Counted from the stretch's first letter, positions 35,530-47,029 are shown. The stretch: 64,000 nucleotides of DNA from Anisodus tanguticus (GCA_034509755.1 CM067549.1:48137052-48201051); one strand, 5' to 3'. The notes: generated by a model from the letters alone, not told the origin. Made by a program: numbers and translations.

Positions 35530-36562
35530 CAAGAATAAATATCCCACTTGCGGGTAAACAAATAGAAAATTCCACTTTAGGGTAATAAATAAATTGAGAT
35601 ACCAAGAACCATGTGTTCGACATGGTTTATGACTCTCAAGTTGTCCCATCTTGTGGTTAAGGAAAGTCGTCAATGACTTGATGTTGACTTCTATAAAATT
35701 TTAAAGCAGAGTCGTTAAAGTAGTCAACATGAATGACCAAGTATTCATAATAGAGAAGAAAGTTCAAAGTGTAGTTGTTCGGCTTTTGCCGTCAGATAAG
35801 CTTTGTTTGATGTTTCTGGTCATTGTTGGAGACTTGATGTCCACTTTGTGTAGCATGCCGCGTGTCTCTTCAGTTTGATCGATAGACACGACACTTGATG
35901 TCGTTACCTGCAAAATCCTTATACAAAAGTTAGTAAGGTATGACAGATAAAGTTAGATATGAAACTGTTCGATGTGGTGATCTTCGTCTTCTTGACGCCT
36001 TTGATAGCATCATGTTGATTTAGCGGCGGCGTCATTTCGAGCCTGAATTCGAATTTTTTAGACCCTTTTAAAAATTCTGCCCCAGTTGAAGTTGTGTCGG
36101 CGACCTCTCGTGCCGAGACTTGCGAAGAAATTTTTGAGATCCTCTCGAAAATTCTGCCCCAATTGAAGTTGTGTCGGCGACCTCTCGTGCCGAGTAATTT
36201 ATATAAATCCATTGTATATATACCAAGTGATATTTTGTCAAATGAAATGACAAAATACATTCGGAATAATTTTGTAAAAATCATATTCGCATTGTAAAAA
36301 GTGTATTTCGCTTCGTCTGTGACTCGGAAACTCTGAATAATTAAATAAAATTATTGAAGAGTAAAAATTAGGTGTCAACAATATTCTTCTTCGGTGACAC
36401 GAAGAGTGCCAATTTAGGTTTATTATTGTTCAATTCTATATTTAAAAAAAAACATGTTAGGTTTTTTCGATTTACTTAAGAAATGCAAATAATATACCAT
36501 AAATGTTCTTCAGTATTTGAGAAATCATTTTTCATATCACATATGAGGATGTAAATTGATCA

Positions 36563-36847
36563 ATGTTTAATCAACTATGCCTCGATTCAAAATTAGCAGG
36601 AATCAAATATATAAATCCATTGTATCAGTTTAATAACGTTGAGGAATTTTTTTTAGAAAGAGATCTGGTAATAACTAGAAGAACAACCCACAATGGGATG
36701 CTAGCTGTGATCTTCAATGTAAGAGAATACTACGGTGTTTTGACAACTCCTTGTCGGAGAACTTTTGTGGGTAGATTTCTAAAATCAAGACCCCAAATTG
36801 ACACCCTCAGATCCAAATATTTTGAAAAATTTCCATTAAAGGGTTAC
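36563..36847 (+). pseudogene. L1 ORF1, DUF4283-like N-terminal part
   Basis: Open segment with VIFNVREYYGVLTTPCRRTF and FLKSRPQIDTLRSKYFEKFP, the plant L1 ORF1 RNA-binding region. It ends at FPLKG, where organelle DNA interrupts it. Similarity resumes after 37124. Confidence 0.8.
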
Positions 36848-37124
36848 AATTCTTGCGAGAGCTGGAGAAGCGTCTACGGGTAAAGCACCGTATCCATATA
36901 ACTGCTTGCCACCTACGCTCCGCCATCTATTCCAGGCCATTCCATTTTGCTTTCAGCAGGTAGGCGACGCGAATCTATGCTTTCTTCAATCGGATACCAA
37001 TTGCTTGGATGCGTTTGAAAGCCTTGAGATGACTTGCAGAAAAAAAGCTTTCTAGGTTTGTCTTCTGTCTCCGAAACAAACAGTCCATTTATTGATGGGC
37101 GAACGACGGGGATTGAACCCGCAC
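36848..37124 (+). pseudogene. Organelle DNA insertion with plastid-type trnH-GUG 3' end
   Basis: At 37098-37124 the - strand reads as the T arm and acceptor end of plastid-type trnH-GUG (CGGGTTCAATCCCCGTCGTT). The preceding ~240 bp is GC-balanced and unlike the AT-rich surroundings or the L1. Since plastid-derived trnH is common in plant mitochondrial genomes, a mitochondrial source is plausible. The tRNA is truncated after the T arm and is not functional. The exact left boundary is uncertain by about 15 bp. Confidence 0.68.
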
Positions 37125-37490
37125 GTGGTGTCTTTGACAATTTCAACATATTCTGGACATTCACCAATGATGAAGATTTTACAACCATTCTTTCCAAAAG
37201 GTTCATTGAGCTGGACGGATTTCGGATATGGCTTTAGAAATGGACCCCAAACTGAATATGAGAATATCCCCAAATATTGCAAACATTGTAGAAAGCTTGG
37301 TCATGCTATTGGTAACTGTCGGGTTCTTCAGAAGAAAAAGGAAATGAATATTCAACAAGGAAAAGAGCTGTCCAGTAAGCAGAATAAGGAGGAAGAGAAA
37401 AATCTGCAGGGCAAGCAATACAATGATGAAGGAAATAACAATGGTACTGAAAAGCTGGAAAATAATACTAGAGGAAGAGACAAATAGAAT
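37125..37490 (+). pseudogene. L1 ORF1 continuation with CCHC zinc knuckle
   Basis: TNDEDFTTILSKRFIELDGF continues the DUF4283 part. After a deletion and frame changes comes YCKHCRKLGHAIGNC, a C-X2-C-X4-H-X4-C nucleic-acid-binding knuckle, followed by a Lys/Glu-rich tail. Confidence 0.82.
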
Positions 37491-38325
37491 GGTCAATCGA
37501 ATGTCCAAAGAGGAACAAGAAGAGGAAGAAGTGAGCCTCCAAAGGGTGTGTGCATACCAACAGGTGCTATTTTTGGCATAGACAAACCACATCCCATTTA
37601 GGATAACACAGGCAAGCAGAAGCAAAAGGACACAAACAGTGCAGCTGAAAAAAAGAAGAAAGCTTCCTCTGAAAAACAGAACACCAATCAGAATAACAAG
37701 AGCAACCATGATCAGGAGGTACTAAAAAACAACAAAGAATCAAAAGAAATTCATGAAAAGCTCCAGGTTTCAGAAAAGCAATGAAAAAACTGAGCAAGGA
37801 AATAGACAAGTCAGTGAACTACAAGTTGATATCTTTAAAGGAGAATGGGAAGACGTCCCAAGAAAGCATACAAGGAAGGAATCTGGAAATAAAAAAGGAA
37901 GCAGAACAAAGGATACTAACAATGAACAAGCAATAGCCATCACTCAGAACAGTTTTGATGAACTAATGGAGGAAACTAAGATTCAAATTAGTGATGTTAG
38001 TAAACATGAACAAACACCGAGGAAAGGACATAAAAAAGGGAAACCACAAGATGAATGGGTAGAGATATCATCATCATCATCTGAAGAAGTTGATTCATCA
38101 GAAAACACATCAGAAGAAGAAGATGATCAAAAAGAGGAAGAACCAAATATTGAGAAGAATACTAAAAAAGATACTCCAGAACCTTCTACTCAAATGGACA
38201 AAGTGCAAAAACAGTCCTTGAGTAAGAAAATGAAAAGCACTAGCAAAGCTAAGGTGGATCCACCAAAAATTAGAAATCAAATGAAGGATACTCAAAAACT
38301 TCCAAAGAAATCCATTAATGATTAG
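37491..38325 (+). pseudogene. L1 ORF1 C-terminal charged tail
   Basis: Low-complexity K/E/S/D-rich frames, the longest 37753-38325, with EWEDVPRKHTRK and a Ser/Glu block. No domain. Its position between the ORF1 knuckle and the ORF2 endonuclease identifies it. Confidence 0.65.
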
Positions 38326-39055
38326 AGTGCTCAATTGAAATATAAGGGGCATGAAGTCCCAAGCTTTCACTGAGAGGCTAAAGTTCTTAATAGCAAGTCA
38401 GGATATATCCTTGGTTGCCATTCAGGAACCTTTCATTAAAGAGACTAAAATAGAGAAGATGTATATGAACTGTCTAAGTATGAAAGGAAGTTGTGCAAAT
38501 TGTAGCAACAAGATTTGGGTGTTCTAGAAACATAACATTGACTGCTCTATTTATTCTAGTGAAGATCAAATGGTTACTTGTAAAATTCAATACAAAGAAG
38601 AGTACTTCTTCATTTCTATTGTTTATGCTAAATCTAAAGCTTCTGGTAGGGAAGATTTATGGAGATATATGAGGATATTTTCGACTACCATCAATTCTCT
38701 TTGGGTTGTACAGGGAATTTTAATAGTATCTTAGCTATGGGGGAGAAAATTGGATGCAAACCACACAAATTTAACAAAAGTATTCCTTTCATGGAATGCC
38801 TCCATGATTATGGTCTTAGAGACATTAGCTATTCTGGTTGCAGTTTTACATGGTGTAATGAGAGAAAAGAACAAGAAATAATTTGAAAGAGGTTGGATAG
38901 AATGATGTGTAATGGAAATTGGGATGATTGCTTCTCCATCTGACCATTATCCACTTCTCATCACTTTTAGGAATAATCAAGACAATCATATTAAATACTT
39001 TAGATTCTTGAATTTTTGGGCTGATTTGAAAGATTTTCAAGAGGTAGTTAAGAAT
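38326..39055 (+). pseudogene. L1 ORF2 endonuclease domain
   Basis: Across shifting frames: NIRGMKSQAFTERLKFL, LVAIQEP (catalytic Glu region), a GDFN-like segment near 38712 (now GNFN), GCSFTWCNERK and SDHYPLLITF with the final His of the EEP fold. This enzyme nicks target DNA for target-primed reverse transcription. It is cut by the copia insertion after 39055. Confidence 0.82.
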
Positions 39056-40940
39056 TGTTAGAAGAGGAATATGATTTAATACAACATCCTATTAGGAAAA
39101 TGATTGTAATGGAGTGCCTATAAATAGAGTTCAGTGTAATCATGTAGATACACAATTCAATAATAATATATTTCTTTCATAATTTCTCACATGGTATCAG
39201 AGCCATAATAGAATATTATCACTAAAAAATAGATGTGAACCACGCGGACTATCTTTTCCCTTCAGTTCAGCCCCTTTTCATTCGGTTGCCCTCTTTCAAG
39301 CCTCGTGAATAGTAATTACGGCGTGAATAGTTACCAGATTCCGATCGTCGAAACTAGGCTTTCGGTGATTCCAGGCTATTTCCGACCATTCTTTTAAGAA
39401 TTGTTTTTACTGTTAGCATCGCGCAGAGATTCTGAGCTGACTCATACCACTTTCTTCGAGATTCGAGAATTTTTTTGGCATAATTTCTTTTCTCGTACGG
39501 TCGTGCAATCATTCCGATCCTACCCACAAAATACCATCACAATCCCACGCCTCAATTCTGGTGACTGTTTTGCGTCCCGCAGGGTCGTGTCATCATTCTG
39601 ATCCTATCCACAAAATACCATCACATTCCCGTACCCCAATTTCAACAACTGTTTTGAGTCCTTCTCTTCCAGAGAATTAATACAAAAAGTATATGTTGTA
39701 CAATATTCTAGCGAAGATTTGAAAAAAAAAACTAAAATAAAAAAATCACCACCGAACATAATTTTTCCAATGGCTGCTAGCATCACATCTCTATCTAGTG
39801 GTGTTGTGCAGAATCCGACACCACCACAACATATATCAGGTTCAAGCTAGTGAGAAATAATTGTTGTGCAAATTTTCACCAATTTCTGGGAAAGCAAATC
39901 AATCACCGTGCAATATTTCCAGTTACAACATAGTTGTCCGCGTCAAAATTACTTTCGAGTAGTGTTGTGCAGATTCCAACACCACCACGAGGTAGATCGG
40001 TCTCTTCTAACCAAAACCCAGCCAGTGACTGACAAATATCCACTCGCGTACCACCACGTGCCGCTCGGAGTGCCAACTCCGGCTAGCGCGTCAGATCCAC
40101 GCGCCACGCATGCACCTTTTTTGGCCAGATCTAAGTGATTTTCTTCTTGGGTTGTGTTCGCCAGATTCCATCCATCTTTCAAGTCAGATTTCGCTACGTC
40201 TCTTAGTTTTGATATATTTAACTCCAAAAACATGGGAATTGAAAGTTCAAGTCCTATGATTACTTCAAAACTCTTAAGGAGGAGATCAGAAAATCGCACA
40301 TCATAGTCCATGAAGAGGCGACGAGGAGGAGGTTGCCTTGGAAGACCTCGACCTAGGTGTATTTACTCTCCATGGTGACCTTGATGAGGAAATCTATATG
40401 GAGCATCCACCTGGTTTTGTTGCTCAGGCGTAGTCTAACCTGGTGTGTTAATTGCGTCAGTCACTTTATGGACTGAAATAGTTTCTCAGAGCCTGGTTTA
40501 AGAAACTCAGCACAGTAATTCAGGAGTTTGACATGACTCATACTAAATATCTCAGCAGACTGAAGTATTTTCTAGGTATTGAGGTTGCTCAATCCAGATC
40601 AAGTATACTCTCCGGTGATATTGTTGCGAAATTTGTGAAATCGAGTGATCAGCTTGCAGATATTTTCACCAAGTCCCTCACTAGTCCTCGTATTAATTAC
40701 ATCTGTAACAAGCTCCGTACATATGACATATGCACCAACATGAGAGGGAGTGTTAGAATAGGAATAAGATTTCATATATAGTATTCTACTAGGAAAAAAA
40801 TTGTAGTGTTGAATAGGAATATGATTTCATATATAGTATACTAGGAAAAGGATTGTAATGGAGTGCCTCTAAATAGAGTTCAGTGTAATCATGTAGATAC
40901 ACGATTCAATAATAATATTTTTCTCCTATAATTTCTCACA
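39056..40940 (+). mobile_element. Internally deleted copia element
   Basis: 5' LTR 39056-39191 (136 bp), primer binding site TGGTATCAGAGCC at 39192-39204, 3' LTR 40751-40940 (190 bp). The duplication AGAAT lies at 39051-39055 and 40941-40945. Between the LTRs only leader DNA, a stub of reverse transcriptase (GDLDEEIYMEHPPGFVAQ near 40370-40430, then LRQSLYGLK) and the RNase H end (SSDQLADIFTKSL near 40640-40680) remain. It is a non-autonomous derivative. The 3' LTR is longer because ~50 bp (GGAATAWGATTTCATATATA-type) is duplicated in tandem. Confidence 0.92.
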
Positions 40941-40945
40941 AGAAT

Positions 40946-42095
40946 AACTGGACAGCTCATCACAAAGGCAATATTTTTGGCAAGTGTAGCAGAAGCTGAA
41001 GAATACTAGAAAAGCTTTTAGTCTTTAGTCAAAAACTAAAGTTGGCAATATCTTTGAAAAAACTCAACTGTTGGAGGATGAAGTCAAGCAATATGAAGAG
41101 AAACACATGGACACTTTGAACCAACAAGACAATATGAATATGAACAAATCCAAGGCAGAATTGATTATCCATCACAAGCATGTTGACACATTTTGGAGAC
41201 AGAAAGCTAATTTGAAATGGAATTTGAAAGGGGATGAGAACACCAAATATTTTCACACTATTGTGAAGGGTAGAAGGAAGTTTTTGGAGATCCATAAAAT
41301 TAATGTGAGAGACAATTGGATAGAAGGGGATACAGAGCAGCAGCAGATTTCTATCAACAATTGTTCTCTCAAGTTAATTACAAAATTGATAGGATTTTGG
41401 ACAACATCAACAAATGCATCAATGAAGAGGAGATTAAAAGAGCTATATTTGATATCAATCCCAAAAGCTCAGCAGGACCAGATGGTTTCAGTAGTCTTTT
41501 TTTTCAAAAGATTTAGGATACTATTGGTCAGGAAATTGTTGTGTTAGTCAAAACTGTTTTCAATGGGGAGACATTACCTGATTTTTTTACAAACACATGC
41601 TTAGTTTTACTTCCTATAACTGAAGCTCCCCAAACATTTTCAGACATTAGACCTATCAGTCTTAGTAATGTAATTCAAAAGGCTGTTTCAAAAGTTTTAG
41701 ATAGTAGACTGAACCATTCTTCCAAAAATTATTTTCCCTAATCAAAGTGGTTTTATAAAAGTAGAGCTATAGGATAAAATGTTTTACTAGCCCAAGAGAT
41801 TATACATGAGATCAAAACTAAGAACAAAGGGGGAAATGTGATTTTCAAAATTGATATGAATAAAGCTTATGATAGAATCTCTTGGCACTTGTGCAATAAT
41901 GAGGAAAATGGGATTTGATGAAAAATGAATTTACATAATATGGAGTCTTATTTCCAATAATTGGTACATTATTATTATAAATGGAAAAAGACAGATTTTT
42001 TAAGTCTCAAAGGGGTGTTAAACAAGGAGATCATATATCTCCTTCCATGTTTATTATAGTTGCTGAAATTCTCTCTATTATGCTTAATAAATTAT
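40946..42095 (+). pseudogene. L1 ORF2 reverse transcriptase, first part
   Basis: SAGPDGFSSLFFQKI (41467-41511), FSDIRPISLSNVIQKAVSKV (about 41638-41697), FKIDMNKAYDRISW (about 41840, first catalytic Asp) and GVKQGDHISPSMF (about 42013). Interrupted at 42101 by a gypsy LTR just before the YADD motif. Confidence 0.88.
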
Positions 42096-42120
42096 ATGGA
42101 TGTTACACCCTAGCCTTGGG

Positions 42121-42313
42121 TGTTTCCACAATGCTTTAATTTCTCGTCTGAGTCTGACCGTTTCTCATACTTTGTTTTACTTTCCCTGATTATGCTTTGT
42201 CTTGAGCCGAGCGTCTCCCGGAAACAACCGCTCTACCTACCAAGGTGGAGGCTACCCTCCCCAGACCACACATTGTGGGATTTCACTGGGTATGTTGCTG
42301 TTGTTGTTGTTGT
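42121..42313 (+). mobile_element. RTE LINE 3' end inserted in the gypsy LTR
   Basis: Contains the RTE 3' UTR signature GTCTGACCGTTTCTC, CTTGAGCCGAG and ATTTCACTGGGTATG with a TTG tail. The 20-bp TGTTACACCCTAGCCTTGGG occurs on both sides (42101-42120 and 42314-42333), a LINE-type target duplication. Confidence 0.9.
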
Positions 42314-42949
42314 TGTTACACCCTAGCCTTGGGGGTATGGCCGGCACCCAATGCCCTAAGGCCTGAGCGTACCAATACAGTATCCGAACCCTGAAACATG
42401 AGACTTGGGCCAACAAGGCCTCCAATTAACCATATATGACAAGACTGAAAGATAACCTGCATACAGAAGAGTCCCAGCAGGATATATACATATGAACAGA
42501 TAGCCAAGGCCGACGAGTCCACAATATGAGTATACTACTAACAAAAAGGGCCGACAATGCCACGACATACCAACATCTACTATACACACGGCTGCAAGCC
42601 TATAAGAGTCACATATACATACCAATAGGTCGGGATAGGGCCCCGCCATACCCCAAAACACTAGTAGCATATATAACAGTACTTAAGGACTCTTGTACTG
42701 CAACTCCGAGAAAAAGGAGTGAGACAATCACCGCTGAGCAGATCACCTACTAGGGAGGAGCGTCGCTATGTCTATCTGTACCTGCGGGCATGAAACGCAG
42801 TGCCTAGAAGGGACATCAGTACGAAAGATGTACTGAATATGTACATCATAATCGACTGTAAATAAACCAACAATAGCCAAGGAAATGAGAGATACCACCT
42901 AAAACTTGTATTGCCACAGTACCTCAAACTGTATAGATATATGTACTCA

Positions 42950-43125
42950 CCGCGTATATAACGCCATAGGCCTCTGAGAGCAATGTAATCAATGTCAAGT
43001 ATGTATAAGTTGTGAATATAGAGTCATAGGCCTCTAAGGGCAATATCATCAATATTATATGTGTATAAGCTGCGTATATAGTGCCATAGGCCTCTTAGGG
43101 CAATATGAATGTATAGTATATATGT
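42950..43125. repeat. Three ~60-bp direct repeats in the gypsy LTR
   Basis: Each unit contains a GTATATA-rich part followed by GCCATAGGCCTCT and AGGGCAATAT-type sequence. Confidence 0.8.
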
Positions 43126-44360
43126 ATGACCAACAACTGGAGGACATGTCATGCTTATCAATTCAATCGGAGTGACATAAGGTCGTTACACCTCCGATCA
43201 ACATTATGAGATTGGAATCCTTATCACTACACGACTCTATCAATTTTACAACTCATGAACCAACTTTCTAGGGACGATATTATATAATTATGACTCAGCG
43301 AAGAGGCTTCTAGTTGTCAGGAGTGGAATTGTTATAGAGTAGTGTCATGTTCATATCGATTTTATATAGATCATGCCAAAAGAGGAAGGAAAGCCTTGCA
43401 TACCTTGTCCTTGAAGTTACAATCGCCAAGTCATCATACTCCTTATGGATAGTTATCTATAGAAAACAAAGGGGTCGATATCAATATCGAATCCATATTT
43501 CATAAAGGAACTTCAGGCATCTTATCGATAATCTTAACACAAAGGGTTCTTAGACTTCTTAACAAAAGATATTTATGTAATTGATCCCACGATTATCCGA
43601 AACATAATTCCATAGCCTCACGATACCAACAATCCCTTTACTTATCAATTCCAATTCATCTCTCAAACAAAGCAGTCCCAAATCATAATACAATGATTTC
43701 ATATGTCTATGGGTTTCGATTACGAAAATCCTTTCACAACTTACTTTAAATCATCAATTAACCACAATTATAGATAAAGGAAGGTAAATCTTACCTCGAT
43801 GTATCAAAGTCTTCTTAAAACAGAAAGTTGCCTCAATTTCAAGGGTTTCCAACATCGTTTCGATACGGAGATGATGATTCTTGCTATTACCACTGGAATT
43901 ATAGTGTTAATCTTGCGCGATTTGGCTTAGTTTCGATCTAAGGATGATGTGATAAGATTGGGAGGGTTTGGAGAGTGCTTAAGATCATATATGGGGAAAA
44001 TGAGGTCTTGAAACATAAAACCCGACAAAAATTTTCACTGCCGTAAAAAGATGGTTCATTTGACTGACCGTCAAAATTTTGACGGTCCGTCAATCTGCAA
44101 CTGAGATCTCAAAATCTCAGTGTATTTGACGGTCTAGAATTGCACTTTGACGGTCCGTCAACTCTATCATCAAAATGCCCAGTTTTCGGATTTTGTCGCA
44201 ACATACTTTCCTCGATCTGTTTGACTTTCCAACACTCCAGAGCTTCCATAAATAAGCCATAAACCTTCATTAGCCTTTCGTAAAGTCATACCCCTTCTCG
44301 GAACATCGGTATCCATTGACGACATGACGGAACGCAAAAACTACGGGGTGTAACAATGAA

Positions 44361-45190
44361 AATCCTAAGTTTAATGGATTCAGTATGAATCCTAATGGAC
44401 CTAGGATTAACCATTTAGCATATGCTGATGATTTGAGTATTTTCTGTTCAGGAAAAGCCAAGACTCTGAAATTATCAACAAGTGCCTCAGGAGATATGAG
44501 AAGACCTCTGGTCAGTTGATAAATAGAGAAAAGAGCTGCTTTATTATGGACAACGAAAAATCTCAAAATAGGATTAAAATTGTCAGAGATTTATTACAGG
44601 TTAGGAAAGAGGAATTCCCAATGACTTATTTAGGTTGTCCATTGTTTGCAGGAAGGAAGCTTAATCAATACTTTGCAGACATGGCAACAAAAATAATCAA
44701 AAGAGTGGATCATGGCATTGTAACAGGTTATCTGTTGGAGGTAAAATTATTTTGATTAAACACGTTCTTAATGCTATGTCTGTCCACTTGTTATCTACTT
44801 GTCAGCCTACAAAGACTATTTTAAATCAAACAGAAAGTATTTTTGCTAATTTTCTGTGGGGAAGCAAGGATGGGAAACAAAAGTATCACTGGGCTGCTTG
44901 GCACAGCCTATGCTATCCTACAGAAGAGGGAGGTATAGGCATCAGCTCTATTCATGATATCTCAGAAAGTTTTGCTGTCAAACTATGGTGGCAATTCAAA
45001 ACAAAAGATAACATCTGGACCAAGTTTATGAAAGCCAAATACTCTAAAAGGATCCATCCAGTGGCAAGAAAATGGAGCTACAAACATTCTCATAACTGGA
45101 GGGGAATGATGAAGATTAAGGAGAGCGTTGATCATCATATTCAATGGAGAATCAACAAAGGCAACTCAAGCTTGTGGTGGAATAATTGAT
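44361..45190 (+). pseudogene. L1 ORF2 reverse transcriptase, catalytic YADD and thumb
   Basis: RINHLAYADDLSIFCSGKAK (about 44405-44460) carries the active-site YADD. Then SCFIMDNEKSQNRIKIV, MTYLGCPLFAGRKL, and the long frame with ESIFANFLWGSKDGKQKYHW and EEGGIGISSIHD. Frame changes lie near 44505 and 44750. Confidence 0.88.
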
Positions 45191-46410
45191 CAGGAATTGA
45201 TAAATTAGCAGACTACATTAATGCATCAACCTCTATAAGAATCAAAGTATCAGACTTCAAGATGAATGGAGGTTGGGATGCAAACAAGCTTGGACAGAAT
45301 CTTCTTATTAGCATCGTAAGTATTATCCAAGGGATTACTATTAACTCTCCTAATCTTGATGACCAACCAGTTTGGACAGTCAATATAGATGGAAGATTTA
45401 CTAGTAAATCAGCTTGGGATCTCATTAGAAACAGGCAAAACTCTTCTTTTTGTAATAAAATGATTTGGCATAAAAAGAATCCTTTTTCTTATGGAAAATT
45501 TTAAGAAATAAGATTGATGTTGATTTAAATCTTACAAAGTTTAAAGTTCATCTTCCCTCTAGATGTTCTTATTGTACTAACTTTGAACAGGAAGATGTAG
45601 AGCATTTGTTCCACAAAGGGAAGATAGCACAGGAGATATGGGAGCATTACAGCAGGCAATTTGAAATCAATATGGGATAAAATGGCATCAGACATCAAAT
45701 TATGAACTGGTGGTTGACCAAGGGAAAGAATCAAATCCAAAAAATGATTTTTCAGATTCTCCCTGGCATCATAACATGGAAAATCTGGAAATCAAGATGC
45801 AGGCATAGATTTGAAAACATCAAGATGAGGACTTCAAACATCAAACATCAAACAACAGATCAATATGCAGACAATCATGATCTCATATAAGTAGTTCAAA
45901 CAAATCAATCCTTTTATGCATTGGGATCAATTTTATAATAGCATGGATCAGGCCAAGAACCATATCCTTCACATTCCTGTGAAGTGGTCTTGTCCAAGAA
46001 TTGAAGCTCTAAAGTTGAATTCGGATGGATTTGCCAAAGGTAATCCTGGTCCAAGTGGAGGAGGGGGTGTCATAAGAGATGAAAAGGGATTCCTAAAGGT
46101 TGCATATGGAAAATAATTTGGAATAAATACCAACAATATGGCAGAAGCTCTTGCACTGAAAATTGGATTAGAGTGGTGTGTTACAAATGAAACTACATAT
46201 CTAAAAATGGAATTGGACTCAAAGCTTTTAGTGGAATGGATACTCAATACAAGTACTCCACCATGAAATATCTGGAACACTATTAGAAGGATCAAAATTT
46301 TGCTGAATCAAGTTGAAAGATGGAGTGCATATCACTGTTTTAGAGAAGGTAACAAGGTGGCAGATAGTTTAATTACTGGGGAATGCAATTCAATGAGACA
46401 AAGTGGATAT
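45191..46410 (+). pseudogene. L1 ORF2 C-terminus: zf-RVT and RNase H
   Basis: zf-RVT-type WTVNIDGRFTSKSAWDLIRN (about 45373) is followed by RNase H pieces: LNSDGFAKGNPGPSGGGGVI (46015), NNMAEALALKIGLEWC (46130), ELDSKLLVEW (46210) and REGNKVADSL (46343). These give the D, E, D, D pattern. Some plant L1 elements carry such an RNase H domain. Stops interrupt it (46114-46116 and near 46264). Confidence 0.85.
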
Positions 46411-46921
46411 TTGATCCTCAACAACTGCCAAGAGAAGTTAGAGGTGCACTAAACATGGACAGAATGAATTTTCCATCTTTCAGAAAAAAGAATATCAAGA
46501 ATTCTTTTTATGTGGATAGTAACATGTATAGGAATTACTATACCATTTTGTACCGCGGAACGGATCGTCTCAGTCCCAAGAGCCTGAAAAGGCGTACCTT
46601 GAGGACCCAACGACTGGTACCTATCAGTTTGCCATCCTTGGCAACCGAGGTTGATGCCTCGTGCACGAAGGATGTGCTATACGGAGAGCCTCGATTCGGG
46701 TCAGATCACGAGTGAGATGTTCTAGCCTCTTGTGTACATAGAGGTTGTTCCTCTTGGATACTAATATTTTGAGAGCTAACTAGAAATTCAACTTGTCTTA
46801 TAATATGGAGCATGTTCCATATTAAGTAGGTACAGGGAGGCTTTCCTCCTCTGTGGTGTAAATCTTGTTTATAATAAAAATGACATCCACTCTCAATAGA
46901 GTTGGATGGTTAATTAAAAAA
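46411..46921 (+). other. L1 3' region with a GC-rich unexplained block
   Basis: 46725-46921 fits an L1 3' UTR ending in AATTAAAAAAACA. 46550-46720 is GC-richer. A second frame reads YLEDPTTGTYQFAILGN without a stop, which I do not recognise. Confidence 0.5.
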
Positions 46922-47029
46922 ACATCCATTGTATCTATTTCGTTCTATTCAAAGCAAACACTTACATAGAAGAGGCTAAATTCATGGTGGAGAGTCTAGA
47001 AAATAGCGTGAGCTGCGTGTAGATTTTTA

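Larger units (their letters stand above)
33934..36380 (-). mobile_element. Tat/Ogre-like solo LTR, 2.4 kb, with tandem arrays
   Basis: On the - strand it starts TGTTGACACCTAATTTTT and ends AACCGTAACA. The duplication ATATT lies at 33929-33933 and 36381-36385. It holds four different minisatellites (listed separately) plus a duplicated ~70-bp segment at 36066-36195 (AATTCTGCCCCARTTGAAGTTGTGTCGGCGACCTC-type, two copies). Gypsy family assignment rests on the start motif and on the tandem-repeat habit of these LTRs. Confidence 0.8.
42101..44355 (-). mobile_element. Tekay-like gypsy solo LTR inside the L1
   Basis: On the - strand it starts TGTTACACCCCGTAG and ends AGGCTAGGGTGTAACA, with 10-bp matching inverted ends. 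The 5-bp duplication is ATGGA at 42096-42100 and ATGAA at 44356-44360, with one mismatch. It contains three ~60-bp repeats (42950-43125, GCCATAGGCCTCTNAGGGCA) and GACGGTCCGTC palindromes. An RTE fragment with its own duplication interrupts it near 42120. Confidence 0.85.
36540..46921 (+). mobile_element. L1-clade LINE with RNase H, interrupted by four later insertions
   Basis: ORF1 (DUF4283-like segment plus CCHC knuckle) and ORF2 (endonuclease, reverse transcriptase, zf-RVT, RNase H) occur in order, ending with a short A-rich tail near 46910-46921. Inside lie organelle DNA (36848-37124), a deleted copia (39056-40940), and a gypsy LTR (42101-44355) that itself carries an RTE fragment. Without these the LINE is about 6 kb. 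Many stops and frameshifts show it is inactive. Confidence 0.88.

Noticed and set aside
37098..37124. Functional tRNA-His gene
   Set aside because: Only the 3' part of trnH is present; the anticodon and D arms are missing.
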